A DNA stretch of 26,120 bases from CBDFHV01 sp965247705 (GCA_965247705.1 CBDFHV010000062.1:1-26120); one strand, 5' to 3'; shown: positions 15,296 through 22,885, numbered from the stretch's first letter. Notes: generated by a model not told the origin, from the sequence alone. Numbers and translations: made by a program.

Positions 15296-16092
15296 CCGGA
15301 GCGGTCGCGGAAGCGACTCAGGGCGGCCTCGACCGCCTTGAGGGGGACGCCCAGCGCTTCGGCCGTCTCATGTGCGCCACCGAAGTGTCCGGCGACCCGT
15401 CCCAGGGCCGATTCGGACAACAGTCCCCAGCCGGCAAGGATCGGGGTTCGGTCGTCGGACGCGGCGTCCCCATCGGTGCGCCGGAGATAGGCGACATGGC
15501 CTTCCGGGAGGCCGACCAGGCGTTCCGCCAATGCATCCTCGCCCGTGGCGTCGGCGACTCGCAACACCAGCGCGTCCAAGGTGGCGGAATCGTTGCGGTG
15601 GGGAAAGGGCATCTCCGGAACCGGCTTGCCGAGGAACGGGCACAGGGACTCCCATCCATCGCCGGCGCAGATATCGACCACCAAAAGGTCCTGTTGCCGG
15701 TTCCGGAAGTGGGCATCGATCCGTTCCATGTGCCCGTCCCATGCCCGCGAGAAGCGATCGGCATCGAAGCCGACGCCGCCGTAGACCCGTTTCCAGACTT
15801 GACGGATGAAAGGCGAGATTCGTTCTGCGCTACGGACTTGCCAAAATCGCTCGCAGGAGCGCAGCCATGAAGCCCGATCGCGCACCGTCAGGACAAAGCG
15901 GCTGCCCGGAAAGCGTTGGTCCAGTTGGGGAAACCTATAGGCGACCGTAATGTCGGCCGCGGCATCGTGCCGCGCCACCTGTTCGAGGCGGGTGGGAAAG
16001 TGAACCACGCTGTATCCCAGCAAGCCCAATGCCCGGGCAAGGCTGCTGGTCCCCGTGCGGCTGAGACCGATCCCCAGGATCTTGCCGGCCAT
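15292..16092 (-). CDS. sulfotransferase family protein
   Basis: The 266-residue protein starts with the PAPS-binding P-loop: ILGIGLSRTGTSSLARALGLLGY (P-loop about residues 9-17). A 3'-phosphate-binding segment FVLTVRDRASWLRSCERFW follows in the middle. This pattern fits the bacterial/eukaryotic sulfotransferase group with a GxxRTGTxSL loop (Sulfotransfer_4 type). It would transfer sulfate from PAPS to an acceptor; with a glycosyltransferase immediately upstream, a sugar acceptor is the reasonable inference. The ATG at 16092 overlaps the upstream stop codon as TGATG; a GTG one codon earlier is possible. The pair is probably translationally coupled. Confidence 0.8.
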   Translation of the reverse strand: MAGKILGIGLSRTGTSSLARALGLLGYSVVHFPTRLEQVARHDAAADITVAYRFPQLDQRFPGSRFVLTVRDRASWLRSCERFWQVRSAERISPFIRQVWKRVYGGVGFDADRFSRAWDGHMERIDAHFRNRQQDLLVVDICAGDGWESLCPFLGKPVPEMPFPHRNDSATLDALVLRVADATGEDALAERLVGLPEGHVAYLRRTDGDAASDDRTPILAGWGLLSESALGRVAGHFGGAHETAEALGVPLKAVEAALSRFRDRSG

Positions 16093-17540
16093 CACCGGGC
16101 ACGCCCTGGCGGCGGGCGGAACGTCACCCGTGGATGGAAGCCGGCGCCGATGATTGCCCGCTTCGTCGCCCCTCCCAGATCCACCAGGTCCGCCCGGTCA
16201 CGGTATTCCCGCCGCACGCCGTCCACCACGGCGTCGCACCAGTCCGCGGCCGATCGCTGGGGCAGATCCTCCCGGTGGAAGTTCATGCGCAGTGGTGCCG
16301 TCGCCTCCCTCGGCGCCGCGCCGGGGTCCGGGTGGCCTTCGATCAAGGCGCGCATGGTCGCCATGCCGTCGCGATAGGGCGCCAATCCCTGGGGGCGAAA
16401 GACGGTGGCGTCGGTCGGCGGCGGCGTCCACCGACCAAGCTCGATGCGCCCGATGGGGAAGGGGTCGGCGCTTGAACCCGTCACCGGCCCGTCCAGGGCC
16501 AGGGGCAAGCGATAGCCGGGCTGCAACAGATCGTGACCGCCGCATAAGTCGGACGCGAACACCGGCCTGCCCGTGATCCTCGCTTCGACAATCACCCGGC
16601 CCAGCGCCTCGATGCTGGACAGGGTCGGAAACAGCACCACATCCACCGCACCCATCAAGGCCAGGGACGAACCATGGTCCAGGGGCCCGTGGCTTTGGGA
16701 CGCGACGCCCATGCCTTTCAGTTCCGCCGCTACCTGCTCGGCCAGGGAGGTGTCATCGGCGGGGCCGCAAACGTCGACACGGGAGATGGGCCAGCCTGCT
16801 TCCGCCAAGCGGGCGACGATGGCCGGCAAGAAGTGATATCCCTTTTCCCGGTCGACGCGGCCGAAGTAACCGGCCCGCAGGCCACGGCGCCGCCGGGTGG
16901 GCCGTGGTGGGGTGACCGGCTTCTCCGGTTCGCCCGCGATCATCGGATAGAACGTGGTTTCACGACCGGGGGGGCGGGCTTGCGCCCATACGCCCCGTGC
17001 GTAGTCGGAGACATGAACGCAGATATCGTCCGGCCGGCCCAGCGACTCCGCTATCCGTTCCTGGAAGGCGTAGCCCACCCAACCCAAGGTGCGGACTTCC
17101 CGAATCAGCCGCAGCGGCAGGTCCGCGGCCGCCCTGAAGCCCATCAGCAGCGCCGTCGCCGGGCCGCAGTTGCCGTAGACGACGTCCAAGCCCGACAGAG
17201 TCTCGCCGACACCGGCCGCGAACAGGTCGGCGATATCCAGGGGGACCGGATCCAGGCCGGCGGAATCCCCGGCCGCCGCCCGCAGCGTCCGCTCCACGTC
17301 CGCGAACCCCATGACGGCGCCGTCGCGGGCAACATGACCGGTCTCCCAGGGGCCTTGAAAGAACCCAACGCGGAGCCGAGCGCGGGAGCGACGGTTGGGC
17401 GTCGGTGGGGAGTGGGAAGTCAGAATCGCCTCCGTCGGCGCGGGCGTCGCCTCGACAATCTTATCGTGCTCGCCGACGGCTAGGAAACGCCACCGCCGGG
17501 CACTATTCTGTGCCCAACGGGTTCCCCGCCGACCGATCAT
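16092..17540 (-). CDS. GT-B glycosyltransferase (GT4-like)
   Basis: The protein has 482 residues if the ATG at 17540 is right. The C-terminal half shows the GT4/Glycos_transf_1 signature: LRAGYFGRVDREKGYHFLPAIV, VDVCGPADD, and VDVVLFPTLSSIEALGRVIVEARITGRPVFASDLCGGHDLL, where the E of IEALGRVIVEA is the nucleotide-sugar ribose-binding type position. An N-terminal Rossmann half is present (LRVGFFQGPWETGHV). The first 50 residues look non-homologous and run through what should be the divergent promoter region; no ATG, GTG or TTG start is available closer to the homology, so the real start is uncertain. Donor and acceptor unknown. Confidence 0.75.
   Translation of the reverse strand: MIGRRGTRWAQNSARRWRFLAVGEHDKIVEATPAPTEAILTSHSPPTPNRRSRARLRVGFFQGPWETGHVARDGAVMGFADVERTLRAAAGDSAGLDPVPLDIADLFAAGVGETLSGLDVVYGNCGPATALLMGFRAAADLPLRLIREVRTLGWVGYAFQERIAESLGRPDDICVHVSDYARGVWAQARPPGRETTFYPMIAGEPEKPVTPPRPTRRRRGLRAGYFGRVDREKGYHFLPAIVARLAEAGWPISRVDVCGPADDTSLAEQVAAELKGMGVASQSHGPLDHGSSLALMGAVDVVLFPTLSSIEALGRVIVEARITGRPVFASDLCGGHDLLQPGYRLPLALDGPVTGSSADPFPIGRIELGRWTPPPTDATVFRPQGLAPYRDGMATMRALIEGHPDPGAAPREATAPLRMNFHREDLPQRSAADWCDAVVDGVRREYRDRADLVDLGGATKRAIIGAGFHPRVTFRPPPGRAR
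17498..17515. promoter_or_regulatory. inverted repeat between divergent glycosyltransferase and aminotransferase genes
   Basis: GGGCAC and GTGCCC (17498-17503 and 17510-17515) flank TATTCT. The repeat lies about 40 bases before the aminotransferase ATG and inside the doubtful N-terminal extension of the glycosyltransferase. It may be an operator or -10 region (TATTCT), but no convincing -35 accompanies it. Confidence 0.25.
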
Positions 17541-17552
17541 CCGAGGTAACCG

Positions 17553-18770
17553 ATGATGACCCCTTCACCCGCCATGCCCGCCACCGACATCGCCGCCGCG
17601 CGCGGCGCCTTCGCCGCCACCCGGGCCGGCGTCTATGTCAATGCCGCGGAGCGCGCGATACTCTATGACGACACCGTGGCAACCCTGAGGCGCATGATCG
17701 ACGCCCAGGCGGAGGGCGTCGGCGGCAAGGCGGTGTGGGTCCCTATGCTGGACGCGGCACGGGCGGAATTCGCCGCCATGATCAACGCCGACGCCGCCGA
17801 TATCGCGATCACCAAGAACGTGTCCGAGGGGCTGAACATCATCGCCAACGCCGTCGACTGGAAGCAAGGCGACAACGTGGTCCTATGCCGGGACCTGGAG
17901 CAACCCAACAACGTCTATGCCTGGCTCAACCTGCGGCGCTTCGGGGTCGAGGTGCGGTCGGTTCCCGGGCGTGATGGAGACATTGACGCGGACGCCCTGA
18001 TCGCCGCCATCGACGGGCGGACCCGGGTCGTGACCGCCTCGACGGTGACCTTCAGCCCCGGCTTTCGCGGCGAGCTGGCGGCGCTTGGCCATTCATGCCG
18101 GGAACGTGGGGTGTTCTTCATGGTCGACGCGGCGCAAAGCACCGGCGTGCTGGAGACCGATGTCGAAGCCCTGGGGGTGGACGGGCTGGCCACCTCGTCC
18201 AGCAAGGGACTGCTGGGACCCTTGGGGGCCTGCGGCTTCCTCTATTGCCGGCCGGCGTGGGCGGAACGCCTGCAACCGGCCTATCTGGCCCATCTAAGCG
18301 TCGACCATGGGGGTGCCCATGCTTCCGTTATGGGGGGCGACGACTGGCGCCTGATGCCGGGCGCCCGGCGGTTCGAGATTGGCAACTATCCCTGGGCCGC
18401 CGTGGCCGCCACGGGCACCTCGCTGGCGTTCCTGCAACGGATCGGGGTGCGGAGGATCGAGGACCATGCCGTCGGCCTGGCGACCCGCCTGGCCGACGGA
18501 TTGGCGGATATCGGCCTTCCGGTGACCTGCCCGCCCCCGGGCCGGCGGCGCAGCCACATCGTCACCGTGGGCCGCCTCGGCGGCGGCGGAGCACAAACCA
18601 CCGACGATCCGCGGCTCAACCGGGTAGCCCAGGCCCTGCGCGAAGCCGGCGTCGTCTTTTCCGTGCGGCGCGGCCTGCTGCGGTTCGGGTTTCATGTCTA
18701 CAACGCCGAGGAGGACGTCGCGGCGGTCCTCGACATCGCCCGGCGATCCATCGATCGGGCCGCGGCCTGA
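17553..18770 (+). CDS. class V PLP-dependent aminotransferase
   Basis: This 405-residue fold-type I enzyme resembles cysteine desulfurase and isopenicillin-N-epimerase-like proteins. Features are ITKNVSEGLNIIANAVDW (86-103, phosphate-loop region), PLP-binding D192 and Q195 (FFMVDAAQSTG) and the Schiff-base Lys K218 in TSSSKGLLGPLG. No active-site Cys loop of true cysteine desulfurases is obvious near the C-terminus, so an aminotransferase, epimerase or lyase is more likely. A GAGGT ribosome-binding site at 17543-17547 fits ATG 17553 (or 17556). It is divergent from the glycosyltransferase with almost no gap. Substrate cannot be read from the sequence. Confidence 0.88.
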   Translation: MMTPSPAMPATDIAAARGAFAATRAGVYVNAAERAILYDDTVATLRRMIDAQAEGVGGKAVWVPMLDAARAEFAAMINADAADIAITKNVSEGLNIIANAVDWKQGDNVVLCRDLEQPNNVYAWLNLRRFGVEVRSVPGRDGDIDADALIAAIDGRTRVVTASTVTFSPGFRGELAALGHSCRERGVFFMVDAAQSTGVLETDVEALGVDGLATSSSKGLLGPLGACGFLYCRPAWAERLQPAYLAHLSVDHGGAHASVMGGDDWRLMPGARRFEIGNYPWAAVAATGTSLAFLQRIGVRRIEDHAVGLATRLADGLADIGLPVTCPPPGRRRSHIVTVGRLGGGGAQTTDDPRLNRVAQALREAGVVFSVRRGLLRFGFHVYNAEEDVAAVLDIARRSIDRAAA

Positions 18771-18845
18771 GGCCGGGCAAATGCCATTTCGTGTTCGTGC
18801 AATTTCGTAAGACATGGGATGGCCGATCAACGGCAGCGGCTGTTT

Positions 18846-18874
18846 TTGACAAACGCAATACGACGCATTACGAT
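18846..18874 (+). promoter_or_regulatory. higBA promoter with tandem 10-bp repeats
   Basis: A perfect TTGACA (18846-18851) is followed after 17 bases by TACGAT (18869-18874, four of six). Two adjacent near-identical 10-mers, ACGCAATACG (18853-18862) and ACGCATTACG (18863-18872), fill the spacer and overlap the -10. Antitoxins of this type repress their own promoter, so the repeats are a natural operator candidate. Transcription would begin almost at the higB ATG (18880), so the message may be nearly leaderless. The rest of the gap 18771-18845 shows nothing recognisable. Confidence 0.5.
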
Positions 18875-18879
18875 CCATC

Positions 18880-19158
18880 ATGATTCAGCGCTTCAGAAGC
18901 AAGGCGTTGAAGCGCTTTTTTGAGCGAGGCGACGAATGTCGCATTTGTGCCGATCATCGCGAGACCATTGGGAACATTCTAGCGCGGCTAAATGCGGCGG
19001 CGGCGCCTGTTGACATGATCCTCCCCGGCTTTCGGCTCCATCGGCTGAGAGGCGTCTATGCAAGTTACTGGGCGGTGACGGTGCGGGCTAACTGGCGGGT
19101 CATATTCCGCTTCGAGGAAGGCCATGCTACCGATGTCGACTATCTGGACCACCACTAG
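18880..19158 (+). CDS. higB: HigB-type (RelE superfamily) toxin
   Basis: The 92-residue protein matches HigB: MIQRFRSKALKRFFERGD at the start, ILARLNAAAAPVDMILPGFRLHRLRG in the middle, and YWAVTVRANWRVIFRFEEGHATDVDYLDHH at the end. HigB toxins are ribosome-dependent mRNA endonucleases neutralised by HigA. The conserved RVIFRFE strand and DVDYLDHH tail are present, so the toxin appears intact. The stop codon TAG (19156-19158) is formed by the target TA plus the first G of an inserted IS630-type element. Without the insertion the same TAG would be read from the native sequence, with the higA ribosome-binding site immediately behind it. In this reversed order (toxin first) the operon is typical hig. 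Confidence 0.9.
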   Translation: MIQRFRSKALKRFFERGDECRICADHRETIGNILARLNAAAAPVDMILPGFRLHRLRGVYASYWAVTVRANWRVIFRFEEGHATDVDYLDHH

Positions 19159-19214
19159 TGTTCCGCTCGAAACAAATGATTCCCATCGGGCAGGTGTGAT
19201 GCGATTCTGGGTTC

Positions 19215-20294
19215 ATGGGGAAGAAAGTGAGGATCCAGCTGGCGCCTGGGGATCAGGACAGGCTGGAGGCGTTGATCGCCAATGGCAACACGCCGCAGAA
19301 GCATGTCCGACGGGCTCGGATTGTACGGCTGGCCGGCGACGGCGTTGGCACCGATGAGATCCAGCGCCGCTTGGGCGTGAGCAAACCGACCATCCGACGC
19401 TGGCGGACGCGCTATGTGGAGGCCGGCGTGGACGGTTTGTGCCGCGATAAGACGCGCCCGCCGGGCAAGGCACCGCTTGCGGCGGATGTGGTCATGCGGG
19501 TGATCGAGAAGACCAAGACGGAAACGCCGCCGGACGCGACCCACTGGAGCCTGCGAACGATGGCCAAGGCGGTGGGCATCGCGCCGTCGAGCGTTCAGGC
19601 GATCTGGAAGGCACATGAGCTGAAACCGCATCTGGTGGCGACTTTCAAGCTGTCCAATGATCCGCGGTTTGCCGAGAAAGTCGAGGACGTGGTCGGGCTG
19701 TATGTCAACCCGCCGGAGCACGCCATCGTCCTGTCGGTGGACGAGAAGTCCCAGATCCAGGCACTCGACCGCACCCAGCCGGGCCTGCCGATGAAGAAGG
19801 GCCGGGCCGGCACCATGACCCACGACTATAAGCGCCACGGCACCACCACCCTGTTCGCGGCGCTCGACGTGCTCGACGGCACGGTCATCGGCCAATGCAT
19901 GCAGAAGCATCGCCATCAGGAGTTCATCCGCTTCTTGAACAAGATCAACCGCGCGACGTCGAAGCACCTGGCTCTCCACCTGATCGTCGACAACTACGCC
20001 GCCCACAAGACGCCGGAGGTCAAGCGCTGGCTGAAACGCCATCCCCGGTTCCACCTGCATTTCACGCCGACCTCGGCGTCGTGGCTCAACTTGGTCGAAC
20101 GCTTCTTTGCCGAGATCACCCGAAAGCGCATCCGTCGCGGCGTGTTTCACTCCATCGTCGAATTGCAAATGGCCATCAACGACTACCTCGACCAGCACAA
20201 CGCCGACCCCAAGCCTTTCGCCTGGACGGCTTCCGCCAGTTCCATCATCGATAAGGTCAACCGAGGGAAACAAGCGTTGGAATCGCTACACTAG
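19215..20294 (+). CDS. IS630-family transposase (outer element)
   Basis: The 359-residue DDE transposase is in one frame. The N-terminal helix-turn-helix region is DEIQRRLGVSKPTIRRWRTRYVEAG (about 47-71). Catalytic residues are D176 (VLSVDEKSQIQALDR), D259 (LIVDNYAAHK) and E295 (SWLNLVERFFAEITRKRIRRG). All are intact, so the enzyme could be active. The gene is read in the same direction as higB. Its stop TAG (20292-20294) is made by the target TA plus the first G of the nested IS; joining across the nested element also gives TAG, so the protein was never changed. Confidence 0.92.
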   Translation: MGKKVRIQLAPGDQDRLEALIANGNTPQKHVRRARIVRLAGDGVGTDEIQRRLGVSKPTIRRWRTRYVEAGVDGLCRDKTRPPGKAPLAADVVMRVIEKTKTETPPDATHWSLRTMAKAVGIAPSSVQAIWKAHELKPHLVATFKLSNDPRFAEKVEDVVGLYVNPPEHAIVLSVDEKSQIQALDRTQPGLPMKKGRAGTMTHDYKRHGTTTLFAALDVLDGTVIGQCMQKHRHQEFIRFLNKINRATSKHLALHLIVDNYAAHKTPEVKRWLKRHPRFHLHFTPTSASWLNLVERFFAEITRKRIRRGVFHSIVELQMAINDYLDQHNADPKPFAWTASASSIIDKVNRGKQALESLH

Positions 20295-20306
20295 AGCACC
20301 TTCACT

Positions 20307-21253
20307 TTAATTTGGTTCATATCCTGAGTTTGCAAAATAGTTGGCGCATTCGTTTGGCCTGATGGTGTTGATGATATCTCCGATGGCGCGCCACAGGTCA
20401 TCGATGGTTCGCACGGCGGCTTTTCTGAGCATCGCCTTGAGCTTTGCGAAGAACTGTTCGATCGGATTGAAGTCGGGTGAGTAGGCCGGCAGATAGGCCA
20501 GTTTGGCGCCCGCCGCCTCGATGGCCTCGCGTACGCCGGTGACTTTGTGTGAGGACAGGTTGTCCATGACGACGATGTCGCCTTGCGCCAGCGTCGGGAC
20601 CAAACAACGTTCCACCCAGAGCCTGAAGATGGCGCCGTTCATCGGGCGATCAACGACGAACGGTGCGGCGATGCCATCGTGACGCAGCCCGGCAACGAAG
20701 GTCATCGTCTTCCAGTGGCCATGCGGCACGGCGGCGACCAGACGCTCGCCGCGCCGGCACCGCCCGCGAAGGCGCGCCATCTTGGTGTTGGCACCGGTCT
20801 CGTCGATGAAGACCAGCCGGGTCGGGTCGAGCGCCGGCTGTTGCGCGCGCCACAATCGCCGGTTCTCGGCGACGTCAGGACGTTCCTGCTCGGCTGCGTG
20901 CGCGGTTTTTTTTTAAAGCTGATGCCGTGACGATGGAAGAAGTTCCACAATCCCCCAATACTGCTCTTGACGCCCTTTTCCGAGCTCAACCGGGCAATGA
21001 TCTCTTCAAGCGTGAGGTCCGGCGCCGCGTCGATCTGCGTCAACAACCAATCCTCATGAGGGTCAAGCTTCGAGCCCTTGGGTGCGCCCATCGCAGCCGC
21101 CTGAACGCTGCCCGTCTCCCGCCAGCGCCGAGCGTAGCGGATCGCCGAACTGACGCTGACGCCAAATCGCCTCGCCGCCTGGCGCCGCGAAGCCCCGCCA
21201 TCAATCGCATCCACGATCCGTTGCCGAAGGTCTGCCGAGTAGGCTTTGCTCAT
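20307..21253 (-). CDS. IS630-family transposase, OrfA+OrfB split by an A9 tract (copy 2)
   Basis: OrfA starts at ATG 21253 and has the same helix-turn-helix part as copy 1. After HGISFKKK it runs on in a wrong frame to a stop at 20702, giving a Arg/Pro/Ser-rich tail without meaning. OrfB (DDE domain with FIDETGANT, VVMDNLSSHK, NPIEQFF) ends at TAA 20307-20309 and is identical in sequence to copy 1 over the 182 residues I can compare. Nine A's (T's at 20896-20904) require +1 or -2 slippage to read through, whereas copy 1 with eight needs -1 or +2. Together the two copies suggest a variable slippage tract. Confidence 0.82.
20896..20904 (-). other. A9 slippage tract at the OrfA/OrfB junction, copy 2
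   Basis: Nine A's on the coding strand at the position where copy 1 has eight. One extra A (ten) gives Phe-Lys-Lys-Lys-Thr and joins the frames; loss of two (seven) gives Phe-Lys-Lys-Thr. Either could arise by polymerase slippage on the run, in DNA or RNA, or be a sequencing error. Confidence 0.6.
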
Positions 21254-21443
21254 CGGAAACTCCCTTTGCGAATCTATAACAAAGGGAATCAGAACAAGAT
21301 CAGAATGGGAATCCCCTTTCTGAATCATCCTTCAATGAAATTGCTCTAGTGTTGCGATTCTAACATTTGGTTCCTGAGCCCGGGGGTGAAGGTCGCAGTT
21401 TGCGTAGATTTAATGGGAACGAAATGTCTCGATCGGAACACTA

Positions 21444-21451
21444 GGAGGAAC
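21444..21451 (+). promoter_or_regulatory. higA: higA ribosome-binding site, displaced from higB by the insertion
   Basis: GGAGGAAC lies 8 bases before the higA ATG and directly after the TA (21442-21443) that bounds the outer element. In the uninterrupted operon it would overlap the G of the higB stop codon, so translation of the two genes was closely linked before insertion. Confidence 0.8.
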
Positions 21452-21459
21452 CGCGCACC

Positions 21460-21747
21460 ATGCTCATGCACAACCCACCCCACCCCGGAGGGGTCATCCG
21501 GCGGCAGTGCCTCGAGCCTCTGGGACTGACCGTGACCGAGGCCGCGAGGGGCCTCGGCGTGTCGCGAAACACCCTTTCCATGCTGCTCAATGGCCGGCTT
21601 GGCATTTCGCCGGATATGGCGATCCGCCTGTCGAAAGGCTTCGGCGGCAGTGCGGAGAGTTGGTTGCAGCAACAGATGCATTACGACATCTGGCGAGCGC
21701 GTCAGCGCGAGGCAGAGATCAAGGTGCGGAAAATGAATGCCGCTTAG
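21460..21747 (+). CDS. higA: HigA-type antitoxin (XRE helix-turn-helix)
   Basis: The 95-residue protein is a complete HigA. The opening PPHPGGVIRRQCLEPLGLTV is the family's lead-in, then the HTH: TEAARGLGVSRNTLSMLLNGRLGISPDMAIRLSKGFGGSAESWLQQQ (about 26-72). It neutralises HigB by direct binding and represses the operon. The nested IS insertion separates it from higB and its promoter by about 2.3 kb, of which the inner transposase is on the opposite strand, so antitoxin supply depends on readthrough or on a promoter near the right end of the outer element. The coding region itself shows no damage. Confidence 0.93.
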   Translation: MLMHNPPHPGGVIRRQCLEPLGLTVTEAARGLGVSRNTLSMLLNGRLGISPDMAIRLSKGFGGSAESWLQQQMHYDIWRARQREAEIKVRKMNAA

Positions 21748-21777
21748 TCGGTCGGGGATGGGGAACGCCAATGCCGA

Positions 21778-21895
21778 TTTCTAATATTATGAATCTGGAA
21801 ATGGATATAGTATTTCTTCATTGAATTGTGTTTCTGTATTCTGCTGCTTCAAATACTTAATTTCCCACAATTCTTTTGTCCTCACAATTCACCTG
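21778..21895. other. AT-rich island between higA and the D-amino-acid transaminase gene
   Basis: About 120 bases are conspicuously AT-rich (runs such as TAATATTATGAATC and TATTTCTTCATTGAATTG) inside an otherwise GC-rich region. No gene is visible. It may be the far edge of the DNA that brought in higBA, or a promoter region for the next gene. I found no well-spaced -35/-10 pair. The following bases up to 21990 are GC-rich, with a short ACCGGC/GCCGGT inverted repeat. Confidence 0.5.
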
Positions 21896-21990
21896 AACCG
21901 GACCACCGCGGCGTAAGACCGGGTACCCTTGACCGGCTCGGCCGCGCCGGTCACCATCCGCCACCTTCGTTCGTGATCGGGGTTCGAGCC

Positions 21991-22869
21991 ATGTCGCGCA
22001 TCGCCTACGTCAACGGCCGCTACCAGCCCATCTTCGATCCCGCCGTGGCGGCCGAGGATCGGGGCCTGCAATTCGCCGATTCCATTTACGAAGTCGTGCT
22101 GGTCCGCGGCGGCCGCCTGGTCGACGAGGGACCCCATATGGATCGCCTCGATCGCTCCTTGAGCGAGCTTCGCATTCCGCCGCCCATGTCGCGGCGGGCC
22201 CTGAAGGCCGTGACCCGCGAGGTGATGCGTCGCAACCGCATCCTCGAGGGGATCGTTTATATGCAGATCACCCGCGGCACGGCGCCGCGCAACGCGGCCC
22301 CCTTTGCCACCGACGCGCCCTCGACCCTGATCATGACCGGGCGCCGGGTGGCGCCCTACAACCCGGATGCGTTGGTGGACGGTCTTGCCATCAAGACCGT
22401 ACCCGACATCCGCTGGGGCCGCCGCGACATCAAAACCACCGGCTTGTTGCCCAATGCCCTGGCCAAGCAGGCCGCCATCGACGAAGGCTTCTCCGACGCA
22501 TGGCAGGTGGACAGGGATGGATTCGTCACCGAAGGCACCGCGTCCAACGCTTGGATCGTCACCAAGGACAAGGAACTGATCACCCGCCAGCGGACCGAAG
22601 ATATCCTGTGGGGCATCACCCGCCGCGCCGCCCTGATGCTGGCGGAGGATTTGGGAATCCGCTTCACCGAGCGGCCGTTCACCGTGGACGAGGCCAAGGA
22701 GGCCTCCGAGGCCTTCCTCACCAGCGCCTCCTCCTACGTCATGCCGGTCACCCGGATCGACGACAAGGTCATCGGCAACGGCAAGGCGGGCTCGGTGACC
22801 ACGGCCCTGGGGGAGCGCTACCTCAGCTACATGTCAACGGACGAGGGCACCCTCGGAACCGCGGCCTGA
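21991..22869 (+). CDS. dat: D-amino-acid transaminase (PLP fold type IV)
   Basis: The 292-residue enzyme interconverts D-amino acids and 2-oxo acids, supplying D-Glu/D-Ala for peptidoglycan. It starts MSRIAYVNGRYQPIFDPAVAAEDRGLQFADSIYEVV, the family's N-terminal pattern. The catalytic Lys is K148 in RRDIKTTGLLPNALAKQ, and E181 in VTEGTASNAWIV holds the PLP pyridine nitrogen. This Lys context (DIK.x.LLPN) is closer to D-amino-acid transaminase than to branched-chain aminotransferase or ADC lyase. ATG 21991 is chosen on homology; the frame opens earlier in the AT-rich island without coding character. The epimerase-family gene starts 16 bases after its stop. Confidence 0.9.
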   Translation: MSRIAYVNGRYQPIFDPAVAAEDRGLQFADSIYEVVLVRGGRLVDEGPHMDRLDRSLSELRIPPPMSRRALKAVTREVMRRNRILEGIVYMQITRGTAPRNAAPFATDAPSTLIMTGRRVAPYNPDALVDGLAIKTVPDIRWGRRDIKTTGLLPNALAKQAAIDEGFSDAWQVDRDGFVTEGTASNAWIVTKDKELITRQRTEDILWGITRRAALMLAEDLGIRFTERPFTVDEAKEASEAFLTSASSYVMPVTRIDDKVIGNGKAGSVTTALGERYLSYMSTDEGTLGTAA

Positions 22870-22885
22870 GCGCCAGGGTGCGACG

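Larger units (their letters stand above)
20294..21346. mobile_element. IS630-family insertion sequence, copy 2 (1053 bp), nested
   Basis: It is the same element as at 8456-9507, with the same orientation and ends (GAGCACCTTCACTTTAAT on the left; GAGCAATTTCATTGAAGG on the other strand at the right). TA lies at 20292-20293 and 21347-21348. It differs from copy 1, as far as I compared, by one base in the left end and one additional A in the transposase A tract. Its insertion point is the stop codon of the outer element's transposase. Confidence 0.93.
19158..21441. mobile_element. IS630-type element (outer), interrupted by a second IS630-type element
   Basis: The ends are inverted repeats: GTGTTCCGCTCGAAACA at 19158 and, on the other strand, GTGTTCCGATCGAGACA ending at 21441, with further similarity up to TTCCCAT. 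TA flanks both sides (19156-19157, 21442-21443). Without the nested copy 2 and its duplicated TA the element is about 1.23 kb. The flanks rejoin to CAC-TAG-GAGGAACC, which restores a contiguous higBA. The segment right of the nested copy (21349-21441) is the 3' end of this element and has no gene. Confidence 0.9.

Noticed and set aside
8456..21346. Composite transposon made of the two IS630 copies
   Set aside because: The interior is core chromosome (rpmB, cobST, bolA), the outer ends share no target duplication beyond TA at each copy, and each copy has its own complete TA duplication.
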